DNA of 37,817 bases. It comes from Rodentolepis nana. Taxonomy: Eukaryota > Platyhelminthes > Cestoda > Cyclophyllidea > Hymenolepididae. Every line of letters begins with the position of its first letter. Within the stretch, counting starts at the first letter, position 1. Shown here piece after piece: positions 1-13,300 of this stretch. A program made the position numbers and the translations under genes. The notes beneath the pieces were generated by a model. The model worked only from the letters and a program-made list of their open reading frames with translations, was not told the origin of the DNA and did no database searches. The DNA is taken from NCBI GenBank assembly GCA_900617975.1, contig UZAE01012350.1, positions 1 through 37,817 on the forward strand, read 5' to 3'.

Positions 1-240
1 GGGAGGAAGTGAAGCTTATTAAGATTCAAAAAGTGTTGAGTATCCAGGTCCCACTTCATTTGTTCATTACCAATTCGCATTTAACATTCTTAAAGCATCA
101 TGTTTCAAACTTAAAGTTTATGCATCATGTAATGCTATACCAAACCTATAGTTGTCCAAGTTATCTGGGGATTATTAATTCGAATGATCGGACTTCTGTT
201 TGTCTTCTGAAGTCCGAGAAAGTGCATTTCAACATACAAT

Positions 241-546
241 GGGTGTGCGATAGACTTACCTCCATGTGGAGCACCATGGGCAACGTATACTCATACCGCA
301 AAAAAGTTGACTTATAACTCCAAACTATCATGACCCCACTCAATGTAATATTTGGCCACTTCAGCAGTACTCATCTTATCTTTTCTCAGCCTTTGTGTCT
401 GTCTGCCCCATTTACATTTGAAATCACTCTTCTTTTCACCGTCTCGAATTTTTCTCACTATGATGTCCCCCCCCCCTCTGTGAAGCCCGAAGTCAGCTAA
501 GTGGCTAATGATAACTATCAAAAAACGCCTACCATTTGAAATAAGT
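241..546 (+). repeat. Interspersed repeat, copy A
   Basis: This stretch aligns by eye with 30368-30656 in the same orientation and with the reverse complement of 18557-18796. Shared blocks include GTGCGATA near the start, TGACCCCAC, TGTGTCTGTC, AATCACTCTT, GTGAAGCCCGAAGTCAGCTAA (first 20 bases matched) and the end CCATTTGAAATAA. Copy A has a 10-nt poly(C) run at 467-476 that the other copies lack. The family is not recognised. Its short length, dispersed copies and lack of a conserved ORF suggest a SINE-like element or the 3' end of a longer retroelement. Confidence 0.8.
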
Positions 547-1411
547 AAATTTCAACAGACAATTTCCAACCAGGTAGATAAGACCAAGCATTTTAGACAG
601 CAAAACTCAGTAGATTTCACACAAGTTCAATTCTAAAATCCCTATTTTGTTTCATTTCCACCAGTTGTATTTGTCGTAGCGTGAGGTATTAAAACATGAA
701 ATTTCTCCGTGTGGATAATAAGTTCAGTACCTATGCCAAAACCAATGAAGTAGCCGAGAGTTGACTTAAATGCCCCTGATAGCCGAACACCTTCTTACTT
801 CAGCATTAGTTTACTAGCGAAAACTTTAAAGGAGGTTCAAATAATGGAGGTAGGTAATATTTTGGCGGTTCACTTTAATAACTTTATTTCCCAAAATTAC
901 TTCCAATTCATAATGAAATAGGCCGAAAACATAAAAATTGTGTTTATATACGATTTATTTTCAAATATAAGTCCGAGAGGGATAAGAAACGAGGAGGGAG
1001 GATTAGCTGCATCCATGGTGGGAGGGAGGTGGGAGGGGGGGGGGGACGGGTCGCTGGTATATATACACATCGGATTGAGCTTGAGCTTGAAACGCATTGC
1101 AAAAGAACAAAAGAAAAAAATGATTGAGTGAGTTGCTGTCATTCGTAGTTAATTCTTGCTTGAAGACGCCGGTGATATAGGTGAAGAGGTGCCACAGGAT
1201 GAGTTGCTCTAAAAGAAAATGGGAATGAAAGTAAAAGTTGTCCAACACAGGTAGCATTATACTAAGATGGAGTTAGATTTAGACTCAGAGCTTCATGCGC
1301 GTTAGAATTCGAATTCAAATCAAGTTGAGGTTTGCGGTTAAAACAGCAAATTACCTCAGATTTAGAAGGGCTCCGGTGACTTTAATGGATAAAAAACGAC
1401 ATCTGTGTTAG
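547..1411. other. Non-coding stretch downstream of the p53-like gene
   Basis: No convincing exon is seen on either strand. There is a G-rich patch at about 1009-1050 with an 11-nt G run at 1035-1045. On the minus strand an AATAAA-like hexamer (plus-strand TTTATT near 881-890) could serve as the polyadenylation signal of the p53-like gene, which would make most of this its 3' UTR. That use is an inference. Confidence 0.4.
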
Positions 1412-4400
1412 TTATCTCAAAATGTGCCCTCCCAAATTGAAAGCTAGATTGCCTACAGGCGAAGAAATCAATAAACTCACCATTGAAACATCCGTCCCGT
1501 TGTTCTGATGACACTGCTGTTGTCTGGAGTTGGAGCCATTGTCAAACATCTTTCCACCATTGTGACTGGAAGACACTGCGGCGCCAAATGCTGAAACTAA
1601 CGCACATCCATTGTCTTGGGATATTGAAGCGACCGAAAGGGAAGGATTGACAGCGTTCTGAGAAGCTGTGAAAACATTTGGTTGGTAGTGATGCACAGTA
1701 TCAGTGTCACGGAATGACTGAAACGCTGAAGGCATCATCGCATATGCAGCCACTGTTGATGAATCCATACTTGTGTGGCCACCATTAAAAGTTGAGAGAT
1801 CAGTACCATTCCCAGTGTTTTCAAAACATCTCTGTTGAAGAGTACTTTCAAGAGGTGCTGCCAGTGTTGAAGCATAGTTCATCCGGGTATTTCTATGATA
1901 CTCATTAGTTTGACCCGAGAAGGGTTGGAGAAAATTGTTCTCCGACTTTATCAAATGTTGAGAGTGTAAATGATCGTAGGCTAGAAGATCAAGAGTTGAA
2001 CTACCAATGAGATCAATCGTTCCGGAGGAAGCAACGCCTTGATTCTGGAAGTTATGAGAACCTGAGGAGTTTGGTTGAGAGTCGGTTGAACAGCTATTTG
2101 GATTCCCGAACCCTGGTGTTGTTTGGATCTCTCGTCTAAAACACGTGAGGTAGGCTATAACGCTGCCTAAATCAAATAACTCCTTTTTACCAAGTAAACT
2201 TACAGTAACGAAGCAGTCCGACCTTCAATAGAATTAAGTGCCTGCATCATATCATCTTGCCTTTCCTGGTTATAACCATTCGAGGGTTTGCGGTCCTCCT
2301 CACATTCCCGAGCAACTTGAAATATTTTCAATAGAGCAGATCTCATCTGACGAAGTGTATTAGCCCCTCCTGGCAAATAGGCTGGCATCAAAATGATGTG
2401 GAAGGATTCTCCATCAATCTGCACCAAATCGTCATAACTAGAACTGGATGAGATTTCATCCTGTTGAAAGAATTGTGGCGTACCCACGCGTTCCGAGTTC
2501 ATGGTGAAGGTCTTCACACGCGAACTTCTTGATGCTCGCTGAGAAACTAAGAGAATATAAATAAGAGTCAGAAGTATGTACCATTTGGAGGAATGCTAAA
2601 CGAAGAGATTTCGACTTACCACCTTCTCGTCGTCTCTTTGAAGTGGAAGCTCCTGCAGAAGTTATATTTCCATCACTCATATCTTGGGCCATACGCCTCT
2701 CATTATTATCCTTGTCTCGCTTGGGACAAGCACAGCTTCGAAACTTCAAACATTGTCTCCCAAGAACTTCACATGGCCCATCAGTTGGTGATCCACTAGA
2801 AAGCGAAAAATAAAGCTCAAAAATTCAATGCTAATAAGCTAACACGTTGTGTCCAATTAGTACACCTATTCACGGTGGCTCATGGACACAGAGCGCTTGA
2901 ACTACTAGACGCTGGCAACAATTGTCACCTGTTTGAACATGCAAACAAGGCATCTCAGATGAAACCAAGTCACGGTGTAATAGATAAGCGGATAGAACTA
3001 TCACCCCCGCCAAACAAGTACGCTCAGCATACAAGAGGGGGGGGGGAGAGAAAGTTGAGCACCCGTAAAATGGTGAGAGCGGCACATACTGGGACTGACT
3101 GCCACCACCCCATACTCACTTTTTCATTGGTCTTTCCAGGGTTATGATGAGATAGAGAGGTTTCTTGTTGCCTTGTCCCCCGTTATAGAGACAACTGTTG
3201 AAACATGTGAATTTTCCATTGAATTGACTGTATTCGCATCCTTCTGCAAAAAAATCGAACGAAAAATTGGCAATTATTGTTTCGAAAATTTGGAAGTAGG
3301 GGAGGGGATCGAACTCTAATTAGCATCATCCTCTTCTCACATTTCGTGAGTCATCAAGTTTTCTATGTATATTTTCGAGTTCCATAAAATTATATTGAAA
3401 CGCCCTACCATAGAACGAAATGGACACTGTTGCACTAACCGGCTTAAACCACAGGAGTGAGTTCATAATGAAGTGCTCAAAACGCTACTCTATGAGAGAG
3501 TAAATATTACCCCCCAAATGACTGAACGACCTAGTTTTGGTATGTTCATGAGGTAAAATGTAAACTTAAAGGGGGAAGTTGATACTTACCTTTTGGGCGT
3601 TCGTAGGGCAAAGTTACACAAAGACGCTCAGTTGTGGGGTCGTAGAAGTATTCAGCATTCGAATTACCCACCAAAATCATACTGTAGCGAGAGAGACCAG
3701 GGGTTGGTGAGGCCATAAAGTCCTCAAGGCACCTGAATTGTTTAAACAGGGAGATTATATTCAGATAATTTAGAAATCACCTTTGAATAACCTCCTGTTG
3801 CTTATCAGAAGTTCCATAAACAGGAGTTAATCTGATAAAACAACCTTCTGGAGGCTGGCGCTGACACCAGTAAGATAGCGTCCACCAAGTTGGTGCTTTC
3901 TTTGCATAAAGATTCGTCCATCCTTGATCATCTTTAAAGAACTATAAAAGCGAAAGATCAACATGAATTATTTACTAGACAAACGAGAAGTTGAAGGCTT
4001 AAAAGAAGTCAACTTACAAAGTAAGCCGTACTGGGTTTAGTCTCAATTGAGTCATAAGCATCTTCACATAGGGGACGATATAAATCGAAGCCATAATAGC
4101 CTGGAAAGGGGTCACTAAAGGATTCGAAACAGGTGAAAATGAAGCGATGCTCTCAGCCACCTGCTAAAAGATTAGACTGAGAATTAAACTTACAGAACAG
4201 GGATATCATCTGAAAAGAGCTTTTTTGGGGGAGGTTGATGGTCGACCACATACCCGCCCATTTTGTCCATTTCACCATTACTATTGCTCCCTCCTGGACT
4301 CATTTTCATATTCATTATACTTCTCCCATGGTTTGAAACATCGTTTCCACTGTCCATGCTCTCAGTAGAGACGATTGGGAGGATTGAGGGAGCTGAGGAA

Positions 4401-4641
4401 AGTGACCCAACATCATCATGAACGAAAGAGTGTGTAGATACAGTTGCAGCAAAGTCATGGAACCCCGTGGACTGGAAGATAAACAGGAGGGATTAGAATG
4501 AAAACGAGTACCACTTAGTTCAAGTTTAAACTCGTGCCCAATTCGAAAAAAGGGGTGGTCTGGAAATAATTTCATCAAACAGAGAGAAAACAAGCAAAGA
4601 CAAGATAGAACAGGACTCACCAGTTTAGACAGCGCCTCCAT
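1412..4641 (-). CDS. p53/p63/p73-family transcription factor, nine exons
   Basis: This is a sequence-specific nuclear transcription factor of the p53 family. Hand-built exons on the minus strand are 4621-4641, 4194-4471, 4018-4114, 3781-3941, 3590-3732, 3120-3243, 2620-2795, 2204-2546 and 1412-2135, giving about 688 aa, similar to p63. All junctions keep frame with GT/AG sites. The start MEALSKL has a short first exon and leads into a Ser-rich N-terminus. The DNA-binding domain spans about residues 100-310. It contains EVIQRC (residues to Cys187; human EVVRRC), the beta region ending YERPK, FTCFNSC (Cys247 and Cys251; human MCNSSC), LYLIITLE, and KFRSCACPKRD (293-302; equivalents of human R273, C275, C277 and R280). 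A KRRRE nuclear-localisation-like patch follows. Residues about 378-415 (a strand then a helix) may be the oligomerisation domain, though poorly conserved. The tail is Asn/Ser/Gln-rich. Family is confident; paralogue is not. The 3' end is less certain because a GTGAGT donor at 1475-1480 could remove the last 22 codons. Confidence 0.9.
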
Positions 4642-7436
4642 TGTGGAATGTGGAAGCTAGCGGTGAAGCCTGCTCTTGTGGGCAGAGTAGCTGTGTGCTG
4701 ATTGGTTTGTGTGAGTGTATATCGGACGCGTGTGGAGCATTTACCAATCAGATTGCTCTGTGGTGCGAGCACTGCTACAGGTGAACGGAGGGTTGAATGC
4801 GTTGTGCTTTACTAATGTTTTGGCGCTCAATGCGCATATCTACATCTGGTCCAGAATCGTACCATTTATTCTCAGGCTGCTTATTAAAACTCAAATGGGA
4901 GCGTGTAGGCTCACATGAAGTATGTTGGCACTCAGACCTTGTTTCTTCATAACAAATGCGTAGAAGTAGATACATTTAGATGTCTGGTACCATTATTTCC
5001 AGTTCGGATTAATATTTTTACCACCTCACAAGGTGATTTATTTCATAAGCGAATAAAACCTACTTTGGACATTGTGCTAAGCAGGTCCATTAACTAAAAA
5101 ATAATTTGATTGCTTTCATGTCTGTAAAGATATTTCACTGCATGCTAATCATATGGCAGATGACAATTGACTGGAGTTTGAGATTGTTTTTGTTATATAC
5201 CACCCAGTCCTCAAGTCCCCCTCTTGGATGAGAGTTTGGCTTAGATTTTAATAACATTAACTGAAACCAGTAACAAATGTTGCCTTTCATAAAATTGACC
5301 AGTATCCATATTGCAAGGCCAGCTCTAATGGATTCAGTACCGGTAGATTCAACCTTGAATCAAAGTCATTTTCTAAAATATTAACTAGGATTGTATTTAT
5401 ATCGCTTTTCTGATCATTTACTAAACAAAAGTATAACTTCCCCATATAATTAAATCAAGATTGGAAGTCAGCTGACTATAAGAGTCTCTTTTCATTTGCA
5501 TAAAAACTAAATTTAACTCCAAAGAAAAATGTTTCGTGGTAGAATTTGGATTCATCTATGCTTTTCACAGTTGTGATTCCATGGAGGCATTTCTGAGTAG
5601 GCTGAATACACTTGGTGGTCTCTGAGGTCAAAATTTCCGCATTTTTTAAGTTGAAATCGGAAGTTAGCAGCCTAGATAAAGTAGGGAATATTAGGAGATG
5701 ATATGATGGTCACAGAGGATTATTTCTACCTCTTTTTTTCGGTCAGAGTTCCGGAATTTAGAAAATAAATAAATCTTGACTTGAGCATCAAATCCTATTA
5801 TATAACAGCTGAATACTCTAGTGAAATGTAGATGAGAGTGGTACCATCACCCAGCAGACAAATTAGAGCAGGATTGTGATGCATGTGCCAAATATGCTAC
5901 AAAAGAAATCGAATCTCCAATTTTGAAAACCCATGAAATTATTCCGAAGCCACTTCCACGTAAATTGAAAGCGGGGCACAGGAGATAGATTTACATTTTG
6001 AGAAATGCAGCTTCATTTCCTATTATCTTCACTTTGTGCTAACTAGAATACTTAAAGCTACAAATCTTCATAACCAAATAGGTGTCGTTATATGAATGTT
6101 AACCGGTCTTTTTCATTGGTCAAAGCGACTTTAAACAGTTTCCATGAGCTCGTTGCCTAACCGAGCCTGTTAGCCGCTTCTGATATCAAATTATTGTTAT
6201 CTATGGCAGATATGAGTAGCAGGTTGACAAATGCGTTGAAACACGGCATGCTCAAAATAAACATGTGACAGCACTTGTATCAATATGCGTAGGCGTAGAG
6301 TCCAGACGAAAGGTTCTCCTTCCCGTTAGTTTGATTAGAGCTTATTGTCTGGACAACGGCAAAATTTGTAGTCTACCTCTATTAACTTTACCACTGATAA
6401 AACTAATGAAATTAAACGCTAAGGAAATAAATACCAAAGGTAGAAATAAATTAAGATATGGGAGCAACGACATCATTCACAGATTTCAATCATTCAAAGT
6501 CGAAGTGAAAATTACCGAATTTCATTTTCATGGTTCACAGATATGGCCACCCGAAGCATCCTTGGTAGGAAATTAGAGTTCTCCTAATCTCGCTGTTATC
6601 CATAATTCTTTTATCCCGAGAAGGAAATCTAAAGTGCCAAGGAAATTTATTACTGGAATTTAAATCTAATCGAGTGTTTGTGAACAAACTGAAATATGTA
6701 ATTAACTTTGTAAATAAAAAACCGTCTGCCTTCTAGTTAACTCCACTGTCCATTTGGAAAGTGATTGTCCCCGAAATCACATGTACTGAAGCCGTCCAGG
6801 TTTCCCATACGAAGGGTATGGTGATAAAATAAGATAAAGTCTGACAGAGATCCCAATGATGTAGACACTTAGATGAAGCAAGGCTCTCAATGTTCTTAGT
6901 TCATCCTCATACTCTTTAAGATTGACCGAGTTCGTTTTTTAATGAACTCTTGCTTCTTAATTGCTTGGATTTGATTCTGCTACAGGACCTCCAGACATGT
7001 TCACTATCAAGAGCATTCCATGCTATCAGCATAGTGACCTACCATCCGGATTTCACATACAGAACTCAGGACCAAATTGCACGTTCGAAGAATTGACAAG
7101 ATCAAATTTCAAATGAAATTTGTTGCGTTCATTATATCTCTTGATTCACTTAATTAGGAAAATGAATAATTAAATTGTCCACATTGTTGAAAAAGATACA
7201 GGTGGATATCTACGACAACGCTACAAAATAGGCCACTTTCTTATTAAATATATATATATTTTTTAATTCAATTAAAAGGCCTGCAGCCATTTTATCTCAA
7301 AGCTAATTCCTGGAACAACATTAAGCATGTACCTATTTTTCTCAAATTTAAAAGCACTTAAATTCCGGAGCTGAGGCCAGGTATGATAAAAGGCGATGCT
7401 CAGGTCAAGCTCTCCAATCCTTCTTTGACCTTAACA
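4642..7436. other. Intergenic region upstream of the p53-like gene
   Basis: No gene can be supported here on either strand. Short ORFs (for example 6265-6576) show no recognisable family and no splice-compatible neighbours. The first few hundred bases next to 4641 probably hold the promoter of the p53-like gene, but I see no specific element. Confidence 0.5.
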
Positions 7437-7455
7437 TAGGTAGGTAGGTAGGTAG
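7437..7455 (+). repeat. (TAGG)n tetranucleotide microsatellite
   Basis: Nearly five uninterrupted copies of TAGG are seen. It lies in intergenic sequence with no adjacent gene. Confidence 0.9.
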
Positions 7456-10390
7456 AGAAACGTGAAGTACACAATTTTGTTAAAGGACACAAATCCTGGG
7501 GGGTAGCGTTAGGTTCCAACTACATTTTTAAGGTCAGATAGGAATTCTCAATGTGCAAATAATTCCAATAATTTTAACCTTTTTTTAGTTAAAAAGTCAT
7601 TAAAAACTTTTCAATGTTTATTCCTCATGGAATTAAATAAATTTTTGTTAAACTTTTAATCATAGGAAGCATCCAAAATGGTGGAATCGAAAGAAAACAA
7701 CCTTTCTCATTTCAGGTAAGCTTGAGGTAAATTGTGTTATCAAAATAAATTTTAGTGATTTCTGTATACTTTCATCCTCTTCTATTTCTTATGAGAAAAA
7801 TTGACGACAAAATTTCATACAAATTTACAGTCAACCTCTTTCCATCTAGTGCTTGTTTACTGGTTGGCACCTCATAATTGAATTCGTATTGATCGAATCA
7901 CAAGGACCATCTCACACACTTTCTCTTGCAAAGATTTGCTATCAGTGAGGGTCCACGCAAGTAGATTCGCATCTAATCACACCTTTTCAGTTGTGGCTGC
8001 AGCTTGATAACGTGGGGAATTGGATCTTTTTGAGTGTTGAAATTCCAGTAACACTTGAGAAAATCTCATCTTTAGTGCAAGGACTTACTCATCGGTTTGA
8101 TCTTCGTATTTGCATTTTAGCAGAGTCTTCTTAGAGATACTTTCCCTGCCCGCACTCTAATACTCATTATTATACTGTTGTATAACCTTAAAATCATTCA
8201 TCGGACAGCATTCTGGACAGCCTTTAATCTGCTAACAACCATTTCATGATGGACAACTGTAGATGGCCCACTCGGATGAAATAGTTCGATCAGTTTTAGA
8301 CTAAATTTTCTCGAGCTTTAGCTGATAGCGCTTACGATACCGAGGTTTCACATGTTGGTTTATGTCTTTTATAGCGTTTTGTTTTACACAATCATAGGAT
8401 CAACACTACTGAGCCATGGTTGTTAAATGATCTCTTTCGATCTCTATCCGAGTTGATAGATATACATTTCCATTGCATGCATGTGAAGGATAATCTTAAG
8501 CCTTTATAGGAGCCGCTTACTTTGGTTAAACGACCGAGTGGCAAGGCATATGCCATCTGGCTATTCCGAATCCCGAATAAATCAATAGACTGACCTTCAT
8601 GTCAGCGCGGGTATTATTAATTAATCTTATGTTAACTGAAATACAATAGTAAAGAAAAGTGCTAGTCCTACCCCAGGTTATCTGAAGCGCGTCAAGCCAT
8701 GCCAGCATTTTACTAATTGGACCCAAATCAAAGAAGAGGACTGCACCCTATCAACGATAAATGACTTTTCAATTTATTATTCTTAAAGCGAGGATTACCA
8801 GTTTAGTAGATCTTTCAACAGGATACCCATTTTGGGTGCTCGGCAAGCCTCCTTTTTTGGAAATTCAACCTCAACATAAGCCACTGACGCAAAGCATTTC
8901 TCTGTTCTAAGAGGAAAGATACTTCCTAGATCAGATAGTACCTCCAGGACTTTTAAATGATTTAAATATACGTTTAGCTAATTGAAGTTCTCTATGGGTT
9001 GACTTCGAATTTCATGGTAGCTATCGGAAGACAACTCGAGACGAGTCTTTTCATTTGGATTCAAAGAAAGTTGATACGTCTTGCAGTTAACAAAGTTTTC
9101 CCTTTATCTTGTAATGTCTGTCTCATTAAGTCATTAACTTTTCCGAGTTTAGTTGAAACCTCCGGTTTGGGGAATTTTCCACTTCAGCCGCCTAGCTATT
9201 CCTTTTCCTACTTAATGTAAGCGAATCAACGACCTCCACCTTTCATATTTTGAGCTTTTGTTGCTTCCTAGCTGATTGTAAAAGAATTTCTACTATTTTC
9301 TTTCAAGGTCTCTTTGTTAGAAAATAATTATACCACGGCTGTAGTCAGGGACTATTAAATGTTACATAAAACTTCAAGAATACGGTCATTAAGAGGCCGC
9401 TAAACCACCAGTTACATTGTACCTCCAAAGGAAAAAGACAGAAGAGTAGGCAAATGTGTCTTTTCCAGTAAGGCACAAAGATGTCGAATTTCGAGAGAAT
9501 CCGGGTATAGAATATTGTCAACAGATATATAAACAGGGAGAGTCATTAGGACGTAATCTATTCTAAGTGCAACACTGCACTAGAACCAAGCGCTGAAATC
9601 TCAAAGCCGTCAAACAAACTTTATATTAATGAGAAGTGGCTTAAGAATCCTAAATTCGTCAAGTAACTATTTGAATTTCAACACTGGACATGTCTATATG
9701 ACGAAATGTATGCAGAGAAGGTCCGGAATCTGCGCCCAGAGATTGACCAATGGGAATGAGCGTAACGAGAAGATAATTCACTAAATCAGCTCTAATGTGC
9801 GAAGTCATCGACACATAATGCATCTAACAAGCCAGGGCAATGTACATGGTGGAACACTACAGAAGTACTCATCAGGATCAGCATAAAGACTCCCAAACGA
9901 AGTCAAATGGGGTAGATTAGGAAAGTGAAGATAAATGTTTTCATTTTCTAAGTAAAAACTAGACAAATAGTAAATGGCAAGATTGAATAATATATTTACT
10001 GCTTCAAGGTATCATATATTAAATTGGAGCTTTTAGCGGACTACTGCCGAACAGAGCATAGAGATTGGTATAGCTTAGAAAACATCAGTAAGCTAATTCC
10101 GGTTCGTGAAAGGTAGTAATTTATTTGTAGAAAAATAAGCTACTTTTATGAAACTCAGTAAGAATGAATGTAAGTGATGTTAAGACCTAGAGAAAGGAAA
10201 TCAATTTGTATTTTACACAATGGAAAGGCTAACCTTCTTCAACTTCTCAGGATTAGAATGAGAAGTCAGATGAGTCGGTGAAAGAAAAAAATATTCAATA
10301 AGATAACTCGAAAAGATATTATCTTCTTATGAAAGTAATGTAAACCACAATATATGCTAGGACACATCTGGGGGGGGGGGAGGGATAAAA
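7456..10390. other. Intergenic region between the p53-like gene and the ATG4 gene
   Basis: No exon, RNA gene or clear transposon was found. The two flanking genes both lie on the minus strand, so the part nearest 10390 includes the ATG4 3' UTR, which opens with an 11-nt G run on the plus strand (10370-10380, poly(C) in the transcript). The rest is AT-rich unique-looking sequence. Confidence 0.5.
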
Positions 10391-13300
10391 TTAAAAGTCA
10401 ATAAGACAGGTTTCTACATCTCCATCGTCAAGATCACCACCCTGTAACCCGTCTGCTATTTGGTTTGATCCATTTTCTTCATCAATCGGGGGATAGGAGT
10501 TATTCAAACTTTCTATTGGTTGAGTTTTCATGGACTTGTGGGAAAAGAGCCGTGCTCTCTCAGACTCATTGACAACTTCGATTAGTTGATGGGGTGAAGA
10601 ATTCGGAGAAGTTGGAAAAAGTTGAGAAGCTTTTGGCAGACGATCTAGAAGGTTGAGAACCTCTTGTCGACTGCCACAATAGAAGCCTAAAGCCAGGCTA
10701 GGGTCCAAATCGCGCACCATCAACTTTTGTGGGCAAGAGCAGTGCCAGCTCTAAAGAAGAGAATATTGTATAACCAACAAGAATTCTTACAACATTGATT
10801 GCATGCGGTAATCACTGAGACATTTATAGGCTGGAGGTGCATAGTGCTTCCGTCTAGCTACCTACCTTCGAATGATTAGCAAGTCATATCAATAGCAGGC
10901 AAAAACGACGAAGATAGTGCTCACGAATGACTTCGAACGTTGTGTTTACTATCAACTACTTTCCATAAACTTATTAGTTTACATCTTTCATCTTCCCACC
11001 TCTTTGGGTTTAGTGAATTTTAGATTTGAAAAAAGGTAATAAACCGCACAAAAAAAGGTATAGGCCTACTAGTGCGAAGAAGAGAAATAGCGCAAATAAA
11101 TAAATAAATAAGTAGACAAATGCAAATGTAAGTACATATCGCCCAATTTAACTTGAGCACGGAGCATATGAAGAGCCCAGACTTCATAGACTATGGTGAT
11201 ATATTCTTTTCCAAAGATCGGGTCCTGACAACTAAGCACTCGCTTGTCAGATTTCTCAGCCTGCGATTAGAGCTTCCTACTGCAAACTGAAATATACCCA
11301 ATCGAACTTTTTCCATCTCCTACCAACAAATATAACATGTATAGCTAAATAAAGTCATGTCTAACTCGTGAGTTTAATCAGTGGACTTAATAATGGTATC
11401 ACGGAGCATTGCGGACTAGAAACCCCAATAGCTGCTTTGTGGGTAAGAATTTGATCCGATGGAAAATTTCCTTTGAGAAAGTGGTTTGTGTGATTAACTT
11501 CCCTTACCACCCGGCATAATTCATTTATCTGCCTAAACAAATGCAATTAAACTAATCAATCAAGATATGATCAGGTTAAAACTTATTATCACTGGGATTT
11601 TTGGGGTCGTTGTGTGTAATTCAGAACACTTTACGAAGAATAAAACTTACAGAGACATCAAAATTCGAATCCTCGCTTAGATCATTGATATTGAGAGTCG
11701 GTTGATTAAAATGCGGATCGAGGTAGAAAATGCGATCAGACTGGACGGCGGGCGCGTAGATGGAGTGTCGAGGTCTACCCCCAATGAGTCCGATGCAGGC
11801 AGGATCTTGAAGGAGTTGGAGAAGAGTTTGCACATGATTGGGATCGATGCGATCACCTGCACCCAGGCGCATTGGCAGGAGGAAGAGGAGACCTCGTTTG
11901 GATTCATTCGCCACAGTTCCATCGTAGGTGCTGAGATCAGAAGTGGCTGCTACTAGATTATTTAGAAAGTGATCATCTGACAAATCGCCTAAAACAAGAC
12001 CATCAGCAAAATAAGGCTAAGTGGCCACAGATACAGAGCTCCGTTTATATTAGGTTAGGCAATGAGGAATAATAAGAATGAAAAAGTTAATCGTGATTAC
12101 TCATAGCAATAATCTTCTTATTTGATTTTAACTTAGGAATAAATTGTCAGGTTGCGCTGTACACTAAAGGATTATTTTACCAATAAGTAGATTAGAGCAT
12201 TCGAGAGCAAAGTGGCTTGAGGCCACAACAGAACTAATCAGTGTTGTGCGATCGAGATAGGTAGGTTTCGTTAATTAATAATAACAAGCTGAAATCTTTG
12301 GAAACACATGTATATCAGCTCCATAACAAATACGATTTGGGCAAGATGATGCAAATATAGCTCAGAGAGACTTATGTGAATGGGAATTTGAAGTCAGCCA
12401 TAGTTTCATTGCTACAAATTTCATGATTCAGGTCCAAGCTAAGCTTTGTAAGAAGGCCAACACCTGAATTGGTGTGAGTTTAAAGATTGAACAGTTTCAT
12501 CAATCCCAAATTCATTTTAGCAGTTTTAGCCAGCATAAGTTGATATTTTCAATTTTGATGATAAGTAAAATGTTTTTAAACGCCACAGCGATAGTAAGAA
12601 CGTAATCAATTTAAAAGAGCTTATCGCAATGCATTTATCGGCCTGTCTATAAAAACACTGTGAAGACCACCTTCACGTCATTTCAACTACGAATCACTGT
12701 GTCTTTACCCCTCCCTTCTAAACTGGACTTTTGACCATTTCAGTTGTCGGTGTAATCTTTCTGCTAGTCGGATTCGACTGTTTCTTCATCAACGTTACTA
12801 CCATAACTATTCGGCTCGATCATCACCAAATTCTACATGCCAACTATTACGGTTAAGAAATTCATCTAACTCTTACTTTCTGTCGGAGAAGCTCCCCCCA
12901 TTGAAGTATTATTCCCGACTAGTAACGTACGGAAATATACACGCTCTCATTTATCAACTGGAATTGTCCTCTCTCGCACTTGATCTCTCTGTTTCAATCC
13001 TTCAGTTGTCTCCTACACTCCCATACCTAAACCGCTGTTATAAAACAGACATTTAGTTCGGTGACCACAATTCTTATTCAACAACAAATTTATGACTATT
13101 AACCCAACAAGTTCATTAATAAACCTGGTAGTAGGACAAACGAATGGTAATTTAAGGAAGAGCGCATGTCCTCATTGACTCTTATAAGACTTAAAACAGC
13201 AGAAATACGAATATTGGAAGTCCATATAGAGCGTTACAACCATGGAACAGAGACCTCTTCGATCGTAGAAAAGCAATGCTTTTGCTGCAAAAAGGCGTTT

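Noticed and set aside
9..317. 102-aa plus-strand ORF at the window start
   Set aside because: Its second half runs into repeat copy A and it shows no family features. Most likely a chance frame.
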